In this document: positions 55,501 to 63,192 of the stretch, piece by piece
Layout of the letters: the number at the start of each line of letters is the position of its first letter
Numbering within the stretch: the first letter of the stretch is position 1
Origin: Microvelia longipes
Lineage: Eukaryota > Arthropoda > Insecta > Hemiptera > Veliidae
Reading direction: 5' to 3'
Assembly (NCBI GenBank): GCA_018340805.1
Contig: JACMZG010001908.1
Coordinates: 42,838,634 to 42,902,633, forward strand
DNA: 64,000 bases
Position numbers and translations under genes: made by a program
The notes under the pieces: model-generated
The model's input: the letters and a program-made list of their open reading frames with translations, nothing else
Databases searched by the model: none
What the model was told of the DNA's origin: nothing

Positions 55501-58406
55501 CATCTAATGAAGTAATACTGGTGTCAATCCCTATCGACAAATTATCTTTAACCGAACAAAGTAATATTCTACCTAATAATACAGAATCAAATCGAGAATT
55601 TTCGAATCCTTTAATTTCTCAAAATGATTCAGAATTTTACAATTGCTCAAGTCTTCAATTAAATTCTTCTAACAAAGAATATTTTACTCCATTTTCTGAT
55701 TACAGTTTAGAACATTCAGTTGGTTCAAGTGCAACCCAGATTAGTGAAACTTTAGATTCAGAGAAACCTTTGTCTAAAGTTTCTAGTGAAAATGATTTTC
55801 ATGATTCCCCTGAAAGCATTGTCTCTCAAAAGCAACATTTGAATGAGTTTACTAACTCTTCGTTGTCTCAAGACAATTCACCAGAATCTCTTTTTAATTG
55901 TTCTTCTAATCAAGAAGAACCTCAATTATTTGTTTTTAATAATTCTTCAAATGCTCAGTGTCATGCTAATGCAAATGAAATAGTGAAACCTTACTTAGAA
56001 CCTTCTTCACTTGCTCAAGTAACCCAATATGCCACTCTTCCTCCCTCAGGTATATCACAACCTTTTATTAGCAAAGATAGTTCTTCAGAAAAATCTTTAG
56101 AATCTGTCATCAATCAACATGAAAAAGAAGTTGATAGCCAAATTAATCGAAACGAGTTTGTAATGTTCACTGAAGAATCAGTCGATCTAGAAAATAAAGA
56201 TGTATCCGTCGATAAATGTATTATGGTTGACAATATAATCACTGAATCAAAAGTGAATTCTAATTGTTCTCAAGTAGACTTTTCTAACACTTCCTTAAGT
56301 ATTCCCTATAGTAGATCGCCCTCAGAAGAATGCACGACAAGAAGTAAAGCTGATAACATTCAATCAACAAACTATTCTCAATCTGAATATACAAGCATCT
56401 CTTCTTATAAAGTTTTACCCGATGAGCCGCCAGCTAATGGTGACGAAATTAATTTAAAAATAAAGATAAAGATTGTTGAACAGAAACCTTCATTGGATCA
56501 AGGTTCAAATGCCGTTGATACTCGACTAAATAAAGAAGTCAAAACTTCAGACTTTATACCTGAAGAATTTGTTGAAATGGTTTTAGGTGAGAATGATCTG
56601 GAATCTGTTAAGAATCATGTGAGCGATACCATACCAAGGGGTACAGTCATGATAGATGATTCTGAAGGGACTTTTAGGTCAGTAGAAAATTCTGTTATGG
56701 GTGTTAAATCACGATCCCAGTCTCCAGCAATTGCTTGTAAACCTCTATTTGGTATATTTAAACGAAATGATACATCGAATCATAAATCATATTTTAAAAA
56801 AAGATTTAAAAGAACTTCGTCAAATCATACGATACTGGACCAACCCCCACAAAATAATAACTACTCAATTTATAAGTGTTTAAACTCTAATAGCAGACCA
56901 ATTAGTGATCTCTCTGCATACGCTGAAATAACCCTAGCAAATAATAAAGATTTAGTTGAAAAAGCCATATCAGATTTTAATAATGAAGGATTTAAATCAA
57001 AACCAAAAGTTAAGTGTAACCGCGAATCGAATACCAGAGTTAAAGAAATTCCTTCAAATCAGGCCCGCAGCAAGGGAGAGCCGAGGAGGGGCGTCGCCTC
57101 TCCTAGACAAAATTTTGCCCCCTCTAACAAAGTGCTTATCAGCGAGAGTTTCTCAAAAGTGTGTGGAACAACGCCCCCTCTTGGACTAGTTTCGCCTCCT
57201 CTTGGACTAGTTTCGCCTCCTCTTGGTCTAGTTTCGCCTCCTCTTGGTCTAGTTTCGCCCCCTCTTGGTCTAGTTTCGCCCCCTCTAGGATTAGTTTCGC
57301 CCTCTCTTGGACTAGTTTCGCCCCCTCTTGGACTAGTTTCGCCTCCACTACACATTTTGACTGGCTACGGACCTGCTTTAAATTCACATATTAATCTTAC
57401 GTCTATACCTAATAAAGTTGAAGTTTTGACGGGGGACGGTGAACATTATGTTTATATAAATACATTCTACTGTCCGTGCACGACTTGTATAGAAATACGG
57501 CATGCCGAGAAATGCCTAAATAAATCTAACATTATTGCTAATGGTAACATTAATGAAGCCTGGGCTTGTTTGCCAATTAAAAAGCGGAAAAGAACCATCG
57601 AGGATTGCATTAATGATGAGCCTATAAAAGCTTGTGAGCTCCTAAATCAAATATATCCATGCGTACAACAACAGAATTTGATGAGTGGAGGTGTTCTCAA
57701 TGTCTTTGGAAAAAAAGTAACACCTCAGACCGGAATCTCCAGACCGGACACCCAGACCTCAATGAAAACATTCAATGAAGAACGTTACCCAACAAGTGCG
57801 CAAATACATAATAAGGCTCAAAAACAAAGTTGCTTTACCCCGTACTATAATTATTCATATCCCGAACAACCTAATTTAATACCTCTCAATTGCAACAACT
57901 TTTCATCTGAAAGTAGAAAATTCCCTGAACTAACTGCCACAGTACCAATAAGCAATCGTTTCGATCAAAAATATTATATAAATCAAGAAAAACCTCGAAG
58001 AAATATAGTTTCTGATTTCAATAAAACTCATGCAATCTTTAAAAGTAATAATGAATTATCGACACGTGACTTAGTACCGTTCCTATCTGGACAACCTCTT
58101 CATATAATGGAACCAAGTTTTATAAAGAGAGAAGTGACTCAGTCGACAGGACCAGTGATATTACCTCGAATGGCAGCCGAAACACTCGACAATCATAGAT
58201 TTCCAAATAATCCTAATCATAATATTTCTTTTAATATGAATCACACAAATCACTCATGGCCACAGTTTACCACGTCTGCCCGAACTTCTCCGTTTCCTTA
58301 TGGGGTGGTACCAACTCATAATAGCCCTTGTAATCTTCCACCGATGTCATCGGTAGGACCGATAAGATCAACAAGCGATAGAAGTAAAAGACTTGCTAAA
58401 GCATAA
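32772..58406 (+). CDS. Gene 2: tandem paralogue of gene 1, 8 coding exons, 1488 aa
   Basis: Predicted CDS joins 32772-32974, 42669-42786, 43205-43284, 46736-46860, 47634-47724, 48475-48757, 51360-51425 and 54906-58406 (1489 codons with stop). Intron phases are 2,0,2,1,2,0,0, identical to gene 1. Exons 2 and 3 are exactly the same length as in gene 1 (118 and 80 nt). Exon 4 is 60 nt longer. Residues 1-322 are helix-rich; aligned to gene 1, exon 2 matches at about 11 of 39 positions. Residues 323-1488 are a Ser/Asn/Gln-rich disordered tail with eight PPLGLVS-type heptads (about 1079-1134), a Cys cluster CPCTTC (about 1178-1183) and CLPIKKRKR (about 1210-1218), echoing gene 1. The ATG at 32772 lies 29 nt after an acceptor (ttcgcag at 32742), as in gene 1. 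The introns are full of transposon fragments, yet every exon is open and every splice site intact, so I regard the gene as functional. Function unknown. Confidence 0.8.
33350..33421. other. Two adjacent strong hairpins in gene 2 intron 1
   Basis: atcttatttacc pairs with ggtaaataagat around a 3-4 base loop. Directly after it, TTTTTGCTCCCC and GGGGAGCAAAAA pair perfectly around TCAA. They could be a protein-binding site, an RNA structure or the end of an unrecognised element. Confidence 0.6.
33637..34513. mobile_element. Nested family C foldback elements
   Basis: Three left-end copies (ggcgcggtggtcc type, at about 33640, 33780 and 33875) and two right ends (about 34427 and 34513, the latter accgcgccagaattttt) flank a long palindrome. 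Inner arms 33868-34090 and 34200-34427 match with about 200-bp length. This is best explained by insertion of one copy into another. Confidence 0.7.
34615..34818 (-). other. Unexplained GC-richer minus-strand open frame
   Basis: A 67-codon frame (M-K-I-C-R-Q-R-K-M-V-P-G and on, ending L-G-Y-K-H-V-E) in DNA clearly richer in GC than its surroundings. A minus-strand acceptor-like atatgcag lies at its start. The other two frames are also partly open. It may be a terminal exon, a retrocopy fragment or noise. Confidence 0.2.
34984..35105. repeat. (TA)n microsatellite
   Basis: Long TA dinucleotide run with a few interruptions. Open frames of alternating Ile/Tyr here are artefacts. Confidence 0.95.
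36320..37645. mobile_element. Non-autonomous DNA element with subterminal repeats
   Basis: The ends are inverted relatives over about 150 bp: left has caacgcgactgtacattc, ttaacgcgattgg and gctaagatgcccagtcgcg; right, inverted, has caacgcgaccgtacatttc, ttaacgcgactgg and gctaagatgtacagtcgcg. The core gcgactgtaca recurs several times at both ends, as transposase-binding subterminal repeats do in known DNA transposons. The interior is AT-rich with no transposase; an open frame at 36401-36682 overlaps the repeats and looks incidental. Confidence 0.65.
37750..39575 (+). mobile_element. Degenerate LINE (non-LTR retrotransposon) remnant
   Basis: Broken frames on the + strand: a coiled-coil segment (about 37900-38070, E-I-K-N-K-L-T-E-K-D-S-E-V-L-K); a Q-H-G-L-H-L-N-S-N-G-K motif like those ending SGNH-type domains of some LINEs (about 38640-38670); C-F-E-D-G-A-F-P-S-A-L, the conserved stretch before reverse transcriptase motifs (about 38965); and Y-N-N-L-P-D-D-I-K-S near the usual ORF2 end (about 39285). 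Many stops and gaps make it inactive. It lies in gene 2 intron 1. Confidence 0.55.
39975..40135 (-). repeat. Family B tail, minus orientation
   Basis: Inverse of the family tail: gggtacggggtgcctcggaa, cattacatcggattcgct, cactcgcttcgctcgtcctc. The continuing 40135-40190 is an inverted copy of 41405-41475. Confidence 0.65.
40488..40710. mobile_element. MITE-like element with 20-bp TIRs
   Basis: Left tatgcaacaagggatgaaag, right inverted ctttcatcccttgttgcata, perfect over 20 bases. The interior has several cctcgggag / cctcggcaagcc units. Confidence 0.75.
40735..41215 (+). mobile_element. Family B 5S-like module joined to family A body
   Basis: A 5S-like module at 40748-40810 (ttaagcagcattaagcgtgg ... 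tatgggtgtccgc) is followed by gacgagcgaagcaagtccg and then by the family A body (gataatgagatgaaacttgg; gttaatgacgtcataaaag; aagctacgaagataacaaac). Confidence 0.6.
41220..41500 (+). repeat. Family B copy with 5S-like module
   Basis: Module 41285-41353 (ggatcataaaagttaagc ... gtatgggtaaccgctgag) with the typical upstream flank (acgtaataaatagtacacta). Bases 41405-41475 are an inverted copy of 40135-40190. Confidence 0.6.
41640..41945 (+). repeat. Family A fragment
   Basis: It carries ctgataatgagatgaaactt, catggctacatgcgagctaa, a tgacgtctt-type site and actggaagctatgatgataa, in family order. Confidence 0.6.
41936..42052 (+). repeat. Perfect 39-bp tandem repeat, three units
   Basis: The unit starts aacagaatcacacacactcg and ends tttgtagt. 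Three identical copies grew out of the CA-rich part of family A. Confidence 0.95.
43520..43850 (-). repeat. Family B copy, minus orientation, with 5S-like module
   Basis: Inverse of the family tail at 43525-43780, with an added aagtacaagt micro-repeat (43600-43680). The 5S-like module is at 43781-43840 (minus strand: gttaagcagcatcgagggtg). Confidence 0.6.
43890..45105 (+). repeat. Two consecutive family A copies
   Basis: Copies at about 43890-44455 and 44560-45105 each run through gatgaaacttggcacatatg-type, catgcgtgctaaatctcaat-type, acagacagacaactttg-type and ttttcctatttacct-type blocks and end ggaaaagtaaa. Confidence 0.65.
45110..46270. other. Intron 3 of gene 2, no recognised feature
   Basis: AT-rich, with a short GC-richer patch at 45150-45250. 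I see no exon with matching phase and no repeat structure. Confidence 0.4.
46460..46600. repeat. (TA)n microsatellite
   Basis: Long TA run just upstream of gene 2 exon 4. Its overlapping Ile/Tyr open frame is an artefact. Confidence 0.95.
47100..47430 (+). repeat. Family B copy, best 5S-like match
   Basis: Bases 47200-47262 contain agttaagcagcatcgaacg and tggatgggtgatcgc, matching the internal control region part of animal 5S rRNA. The tail gacgagcgaagctagtccg and gggaggatgagcgtagcgaa follows. Confidence 0.7.
47887..48345. mobile_element. Possible hAT-derived fragment
   Basis: It begins cagtgacctccaaac, close to the hAT terminal sequence CAGTGGTTCTCAAAC. A taagagaac/ccccct pair of motifs occurs at both ends (47913 and 48320). 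The minus strand between has an 87-codon frame (48166-47903) that I cannot assign. Confidence 0.3.
49176..49940 (-). mobile_element. Long SINE-like element with tRNA-like head (family E)
   Basis: On the minus strand it starts with a tRNA-like sequence (49940-49869: A box GCTCAGTGGTAGAGC, B box GGTTCAAATCC). A CACTCGGGAGGTCTTGAATT block and a GC-richer body follow, and it ends TGACCCTACGGGTTAAAGCA plus poly(A) at 49176. About 765 bp. It lies between two halves of a family C element (49040-49160 and 50450-50560), so it may have inserted there. Open frames across it are incidental. Confidence 0.65.
49869..49940 (-). other. tRNA-like sequence (pseudo-tRNA, SINE head)
   Basis: D arm (GCTC-AGTGGTA-GAGC) and T arm with GGTTCAAATCC are good, but the acceptor arms (TCCGGAA against CCGGGGGA) pair poorly. 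A working tRNA is therefore unlikely. Confidence 0.6.
50070..50172. repeat. Near-perfect long hairpin
   Basis: aataaaactggtccgatgtc plus caaacagtcgaa is mirrored by ttcgactgtttggacatcgg plus accagttttatt around an AT-rich loop, an arm of about 32 bp. It lies within a repeat related to 19560-19900. Confidence 0.85.
51725..51915. repeat. Family C central/right-end fragment
   Basis: It has gaaatacgctaaaaccttta, aatgagttacaattagtgct, gagtaactgct and cttaagcaagaaatgcatta, in family C order. Confidence 0.5.
51925..52620 (+). pseudogene. LINE endonuclease domain remnant
   Basis: Broken + strand frame with endonuclease/exonuclease/phosphatase signatures: I-I-G-D-V-N-A-K-V-G (about 52008-52036), W-T-W-Q-S-P-D-G (about 52180), N-E-I-D-L-I (about 52215) and, after a frameshift and stop, S-D-H-R-A-L (about 52290). 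The order and motifs fit the APE-type endonuclease of RTE-like LINEs. At least one in-frame stop (about 52096) and one frameshift make it dead. It lies in intron 7 of gene 2. Confidence 0.75.
53085..54275. mobile_element. DNA element with TIRs, about 1.2 kb, upstream of gene 2 exon 8
   Basis: Left end aaaaagttcccttatcaccg plus ctgcgatcttag; right end inverted (ctaagatcgcagctgtgatg plus aaaagttagaggactttttt). Further inverted matches run inward (acgttttcg / cgaaaacataaaaaacg). Internal palindromes of gtctac...gtagac occur at about 53500. No transposase frame. Confidence 0.6.
54470..54515 (-). repeat. Family B end fragment
   Basis: cagagggtacctcagaactt and ttcctcc, the inverse of the family B tail end. 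Confidence 0.4.
54906..58406 (+). CDS. Gene 2 exon 8: 3.5-kb terminal exon, disordered tail
   Basis: The acceptor tttgtgtttcag at 54905 opens a 3501-nt frame, phase 0. The frame stays open upstream to an ATG at 54858, but that part is intron-like, so 54906 is preferred. The tail has an early acidic stretch, the run V-I-L-V-S-I-P-I-D-K-L, a long Ser/Asn/Gln-rich middle, L-K-I-K-I-K-I-V, the heptad array at 57174-57341, the Cys cluster and basic motif shared with gene 1, and an end S-K-R-L-A-K-A. An uninterrupted frame this long in AT-rich DNA is strong evidence of coding. AATAAA signals follow at about 58707 and 58953. Confidence 0.88.
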   Translation, partial: RTCCVEVIENILYSTIIPYCDNDSNFINIYSLTSLPVMLMEALRQHVHLYQFDLTSSRTNVPENAPHENKFILNKEHLYENDNLLTKNADNNFNYLNLSTLPLETINDWEEISLQDIRITDYKRNVDDLNDYQDVKDCDLLSSNNNLLHPQISFADEMEAVEGLARLSQAVAESDSTSDQPSNTHYNVPVKSKKTRTKSSNEVILVSIPIDKLSLTEQSNILPNNTESNREFSNPLISQNDSEFYNCSSLQLNSSNKEYFTPFSDYSLEHSVGSSATQISETLDSEKPLSKVSSENDFHDSPESIVSQKQHLNEFTNSSLSQDNSPESLFNCSSNQEEPQLFVFNNSSNAQCHANANEIVKPYLEPSSLAQVTQYATLPPSGISQPFISKDSSSEKSLESVINQHEKEVDSQINRNEFVMFTEESVDLENKDVSVDKCIMVDNIITESKVNSNCSQVDFSNTSLSIPYSRSPSEECTTRSKADNIQSTNYSQSEYTSISSYKVLPDEPPANGDEINLKIKIKIVEQKPSLDQGSNAVDTRLNKEVKTSDFIPEEFVEMVLGENDLESVKNHVSDTIPRGTVMIDDSEGTFRSVENSVMGVKSRSQSPAIACKPLFGIFKRNDTSNHKSYFKKRFKRTSSNHTILDQPPQNNNYSIYKCLNSNSRPISDLSAYAEITLANNKDLVEKAISDFNNEGFKSKPKVKCNRESNTRVKEIPSNQARSKGEPRRGVASPRQNFAPSNKVLISESFSKVCGTTPPLGLVSPPLGLVSPPLGLVSPPLGLVSPPLGLVSPPLGLVSPSLGLVSPPLGLVSPPLHILTGYGPALNSHINLTSIPNKVEVLTGDGEHYVYINTFYCPCTTCIEIRHAEKCLNKSNIIANGNINEAWACLPIKKRKRTIEDCINDEPIKACELLNQIYPCVQQQNLMSGGVLNVFGKKVTPQTGISRPDTQTSMKTFNEERYPTSAQIHNKAQKQSCFTPYYNYSYPEQPNLIPLNCNNFSSESRKFPELTATVPISNRFDQKYYINQEKPRRNIVSDFNKTHAIFKSNNELSTRDLVPFLSGQPLHIMEPSFIKREVTQSTGPVILPRMAAETLDNHRFPNNPNHNISFNMNHTNHSWPQFTTSARTSPFPYGVVPTHNSPCNLPPMSSVGPIRSTSDRSKRLAKA
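57174..57341 (+). repeat. Coding minisatellite, 8 x 21 bp (PPLGLVS)
   Basis: Eight in-frame copies of a 21-bp unit (cctcctcttggactagtttc g) with few changes, mostly synonymous (cct/ccc, gga/ggt), plus one Pro to Ser change. The antisense and alternative frames are also open here. Confidence 0.95.
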
Positions 58407-58706
58407 TCATCCGTGATAAGGCAACACCATTCTGGGTGTGTGCTGTACGATTCCTCTATCCAACCTAGGAAGGCACTCGAATAGACAATAATCCCCTGCT
58501 CTAGAAACTGCAATTAATTAGTCTTCAGTTTAATTTATCAAAATTTAATTCTATTAAAGGGACCGTTATTTGACTAAGATTTTAGTCATCAAAATTGTCT
58601 CTATGGCCACCATTTTGGATTTTCCGAAATCTGTTTTTGCTTGCGTACTATTTGACCTCGTTCTGTAAGCATACTATCAACTTGTACTCCTCTACTATAT
58701 AAGGTT

Positions 58707-58958
58707 AATAAAAGTCCCAACGTAGGCTTGTTTCTTAACTCAAGATCTACTTTAAGAATATCCATTTAAGTTTGTTAAAAGTTTAGTTTGAATAGCACAA
58801 ATTTGAGTTTGAAAAGGATCCTTGTATTTTGTAAGTGAATTAACTCATCTTCCGTATGAAAATGCGCTTAGCTTCAAATCATAAGAAGTGTATGCTTATG
58901 TTTTAGATACAAGCCCCTTAAATTATTAATTTAGACATTCTTATTAGTTGTAAATAAA
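58707..58958 (+). terminator. Candidate gene 2 polyadenylation signals
   Basis: AATAAA occurs at about 58707 and again at about 58953, 300 and 550 bases after the gene 2 stop codon. Either would give a normal-length 3' UTR. No transcript evidence is available, and AATAAA is common by chance in DNA this AT-rich. Confidence 0.35.
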
Positions 58959-59360
58959 GTCCAAGATGTTTTGATGTAGATACTAATTGTGAAATTTTAT
59001 CTCATAGAACCAATTGTCCAAGAAACTATCTGTGACTGACTAAAGCTTTAATTTAAAAGACTTATATACTTTTTTAAATAGTTTAAAATTAAATTTTATA
59101 AATGTTGAATGTAATGTTTTATATTTTATAAATCTAAATGTTGTATAGTTATTGTATTGTTATGTTATTATAGACAAAATTATTGCACTTTTCTTTCGTT
59201 ATGTATTGTCAATGATAGATAGTACATAGTGAGGCGTCCTTGAGCCTCTCTTTCGGCGAATTTGTTTGAATTTTTCTCTAATCAGGTTGATTGTATGGCA
59301 GTCGAAGCTCGGGGGTGTGACACAAACCCCTTTAAGTGGTCTTTAAATACGAATATTTAT

Positions 59361-59553
59361 TTATGCACAAGGGAGTAAAGAATCCTATTATTTCCCTGAG
59401 CGTTATTTGGTTCCTAGGCGTAGCCGAGGGTTTGAGATTTATATGTTTAATTTCCGAGGCAAAGCCGAGGGAATTATGACTATTAACTCCCAAGGCGAAG
59501 CCGAGGAAGGTAATTGCGAGGGAAAAAATTGCATTTTACTCCAAGGTGTATAC
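59361..59553. mobile_element. MITE-like element related to 40488-40710
   Basis: Ends tatgcacaagggagtaaag and, inverted, ttttactccaaggtgtata. The interior has three units like ccgaggcaaagccgagggaa. Confidence 0.6.
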
Positions 59554-59619
59554 AAGATTTTATCTCCAGACGATGATTTTTAACATGTTTTGTTGTATTT
59601 TATTCTTATTTTTTTGGGT

Positions 59620-59775
59620 CGGACCCCCTTAATAAATTTAGGGGGGCTGTCCACAAAACAAGAAAAAAATATTGCTCCAAACACTTCTATTGACCTGAAA
59701 CGGATTTTTGAGGCAATAAAAAATTGTTGTCTGTCCCCTTATAAATTTTGGGGGTGCACCCCGGGAAAATTACAA
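59620..59775. repeat. Short mirrored GC-rich motifs
   Basis: Two similar blocks (ccccttaataaatttagggg and ccccttataaattttggggg) about 110 bp apart. No coding evidence. Confidence 0.35.
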
Positions 59776-59881
59776 AAAATTGATTGGTCATCTGTATAAA
59801 TTTAAAGAATACCACTCCCCTGAAAAATTGGTATAATATATGTAAGTTTCAGCTTCATCTAAAATGTTATCGATTTTTATG

Positions 59882-60088
59882 GTGTTACACACAGCTAAAA
59901 TCAGTTGACAGCGTGGGAAAATAATGCCAAAGAGCTAATAAGGGTTATTCCTGGATATTAGTGGTTTAACATCCAGGAAAGTGGTTTCCATCGTGGTGGG
60001 CGTGGTGCCCACCACTTCAAATCGGATCCCTATTGGTTCCTCCACACTATTTTCCCGCGCTGTCCAACTGATTTTAGTCATTGTTAAC
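59882..60088. mobile_element. MITE family D, copy 2
   Basis: cacagctaaaatcagttgac plus agcgtgggaaaata, inverted at the right end (attttcccgcgctgtccaac plus tgattttagtca). Confidence 0.75.
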
Positions 60089-60089
60089 C

Positions 60090-61330
60090 ATAGTGATTTT
60101 TTAAATTTTTGTTGAGACATTATTGTGGATAAACGAATCATAAATATTTCATTAATAAAGGGTTCTATGATATTAAATGATAGATTTTCGTACCAAGTTT
60201 CATTCTGATCCGACAGCGTTGTTTAAAATCAACAGCCACAAGTATTACAAATCACGTACTAGGGTTGTTTTTATGTCTATTAGGTTTTTAACTCTGTAGA
60301 GTTTTTAACTAAACTCTCAAAGTTTAGTCAATGATCAAATAAGGACCCGCAAAGTCCTTTTTGAAAATGGCTCCTAGATACTTCAGCCGGTACAACCTCC
60401 TATATTGAACTTTAGACCCTTCACTTTATGAAAAATATAAGACCGAGAGCCATTTTGCATTTTGAATTCCGGCTTAAGAGTCTGTGGTCTATATCTATGA
60501 TGGAAGTGGTGCTAGCTGCTAGCTTATTAAATACGTTTCTTAATGCAAAGATTTGTATATTCAGCTGAAAGTCATTTTCCACAAGCATTTTACGGAGTCC
60601 TTTTGACAGACTCCCACTCTTTTTTATAAAACTTTGTTAACAGAGAAACATTAACCAATCATATGACAATTTATTACGTTTGCATTCTTTCTTATCACGA
60701 ACAAATTTACAGTTTTATTTCAGTAATTGACGTAAAACGACTATGCTTGACTGCTAAGTACATTTACTACTTTGTTTCTCTTACAATTCTTATAAACCAC
60801 AAAATCTGTGCTTAATATAAAAATTGTTAGTCTTACTTATTGTTTTATTACTCAATTAAAGACTTGCAATAAGTGCGCCACCCAGAGAGATATTATTAGA
60901 GGGCTCTTTTAGTTGAAATTTGAAAATTGGTTGAATTTTAAATCATTCAAACCAACCTGAACACCTTCGACTATTAATATAATCAAATAAACAGAACAAC
61001 ATCACACTAGTTCATATAATAGAACGTTTAAATATAAAATAAAAAAATAAACATTGTGTGAAAAGTAGGCGACAAATCATTCATTTTAACCTTAACTCTC
61101 ATTTAGAGGGGATTTTAATGAGGTTACACAAGCTTCTGAGAGCCCCAAACAGATGTTTCAACTTCTTCAATGAGATAGGCTATGCTCCCTTTAGTAATAT
61201 CTCTATGGCATCAGCATACTTTTATAGATATTCTCTAAACTAATAGACTGCTGGGATGAGACTGTATTTCTAAAGCGATAAATATCCATGTGGATTGTAG
61301 CTTAGCCTAGGGAGAAGGGGGAAAAATAAA
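60090..61330. other. Non-coding stretch
   Basis: Apart from a short family A-like patch near 60180-60240, I see no exon or structured repeat here. Confidence 0.4.
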
Positions 61331-61332
61331 AG

Positions 61333-62028
61333 TAAAACATATTGATGTTGACAACAATATAAATTTGTGCGAGAGACATCTAGGAATGTACAAGCAAAAT
61401 GCAATGCTAATCTGGGAACTGTCCATCATTCGACATTCGTCATCATTGATGGCTCGTCATAATGTCATGGCCCATTCTGTTTCGTTACGTCTAACTTATC
61501 CGGGTGCCGACAAAGCCTAAACTCACTCTTACCCTCAAATATATTTTCTGAGAATATAATGAAGTATTTACCAGGAACGAGTGGTGTTCGAATTTCAAAT
61601 TATGAAACAGCTCCCTGATGTAGCGTTGCATTTTACTTGTTACATTTCCTAGGCGTCCCTCGCACAATTATATGGCATCAATTAATAATGTCTTGCAAAA
61701 CTCTGTAGTACCAAATGATATATATTTTCCTTTTCAAGTATGATGTCGTTAAGAAGACATTGCTATTCCTCTTGCTATAATGTAAAATAATTTACATTGT
61801 ATTCTTTCGAAATTTTAATTGAAGGTCAAAGTGTTCAGGCTCTGTCGGCGCCCTGATGAGTTCGACGTAACGAAACAGATTGGGACATGACATTATGTCG
61901 CTATCAATGATGTCGAATGATGGTACAGTTCCCAGAACTAGCGTTGCATTTTGCTTGTTATGTTTCCTAGGTGTCTCTCCCATAATTATATTGTGTCAAC
62001 TAATCATGTTTAGCAAAACTCGGTATTT
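61333..62028. mobile_element. Degenerate relative of the 9309-10190 foldback
   Basis: Left part (gtgcgagagacatctaggaa; tcattcgacattcgtcatca; gaacgagtggtg) and right part (ctgtcggcgccctgatgagt; caatgatgtcgaatgatgg; gtgtctctcccataattata) match the 9.3-kb element with more substitutions and a partial extra arm at 61605-61700. Confidence 0.75.
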
Positions 62029-62233
62029 CATTAAAGATTAAATGATAATTAATAAAGTCAATTAATATAACTTTGCATCTCTTTCTAGATAAGAAATGTA
62101 TAAATGAGCTCTTAAATAAGTAATAATGAAATCGATTACCGATTCTAATCTAAATTCAATATTGTACCAATAACCCTAATTTAGGGAAATTAATTATTTC
62201 TTAAGATTAATAATCTCTAAGAAATAATTCTTA

Positions 62234-62410
62234 CTATATTACGAAGTACGGCTAAAATCAGTTGATAGCGTGGGAAAACAATGCGAGGAAGCAAATGAGT
62301 AGTCATAGGTGTTAAATCACGGTCTTAATTTCAAATCAGGCCATGCTTATTAGTTCCTCAACACTATTTTCCTGCGCTGTCAACTGATTTTAGCTGTGTG
62401 TTGTACTATA
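62234..62410. mobile_element. MITE family D, copy 3
   Basis: acggctaaaatcagttgata plus gcgtgggaaaac, inverted at the right end (attttcctgcgctgtcaact plus gattttagctgtgtg). Confidence 0.75.
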
Positions 62411-62451
62411 GTTACTAACCCTGGTAGGATACTCAACATAAGATTGGATTG

Positions 62452-63073
62452 TGAGTGAAAGAAAACAGTCTCTCCACAAAAATATTTTATAGGCAAAGCG
62501 CTTTTAACCTAACATGAGGCCATCAACAGTGCCTGTACAAACAAGTCAAAATACTAAAACTAATCCATCAAATAAAACAATAAAGTAACATAAATACAAA
62601 ACTAAATAAAAAAGATAGCAACAAAATAAATAAATAAATGACCTACATTTGCTGCTGCGCAGTATTTCTAGCTTTTCGAGGAAGTCAAGTTTTCGTCCCT
62701 ATCGACATATTCTAAAAAGCCGGCTTCGTGAGGACCTTCTTTATGTTCTTCTTAACTTATATGCTGATGAAACCGTCTGCTAGTGTGCTTAGTATGCTCT
62801 GCCGGATGCTTAGACTCCTCCCGGTCTGTCCTAAGTACCCAAAGCTACAGATACCGCATTTAATTATGTACACGCCAATTTTCGACGCAACAGCAACATT
62901 TTGTTACTATCTTTTTTATTTAGTTTTGTATTTATGATACTTTATTTGTTTTATTTGATTAATTAGTTTTAGTTTTTTGACTTGTTTGTATAGGCACTGA
63001 TGATGGCCTCATGTTAGGTTCAAAGCGTTTTGCTAATAAAATATTTTTGTGGAGATACTCTTTTCTTTCACCC
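62452..63073. mobile_element. Foldback element with about 200-bp arms
   Basis: Left gtgagtgaaagaaaacagtc and onward (tctccacaaaaatattttat; aacctaacatgaggccatca) is mirrored at the right (tgatggcctcatgttaggtt; ataaaatatttttgtggaga; cttttctttcaccc). The unmatched centre, about 62650-62880, is GC-richer. No transposase frame. Confidence 0.8.
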
Positions 63074-63192
63074 ATTATGAACGAATCAAGATTTTATTTA
63101 ATATACAATCTTGATATTGAGATTAATTCTTAACACATGATTGGACGTTATTAATGTATTTATGCTATAGCCATCAATACACTACATTGCAG

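Noticed and set aside
62975..63030. A hammerhead ribozyme around actgatgatggcctcatg
   Set aside because: CTGATGA and a weak stem II are present, but the GAAA core is replaced and stem I does not pair. An Infernal scan with hammerhead models would settle it.
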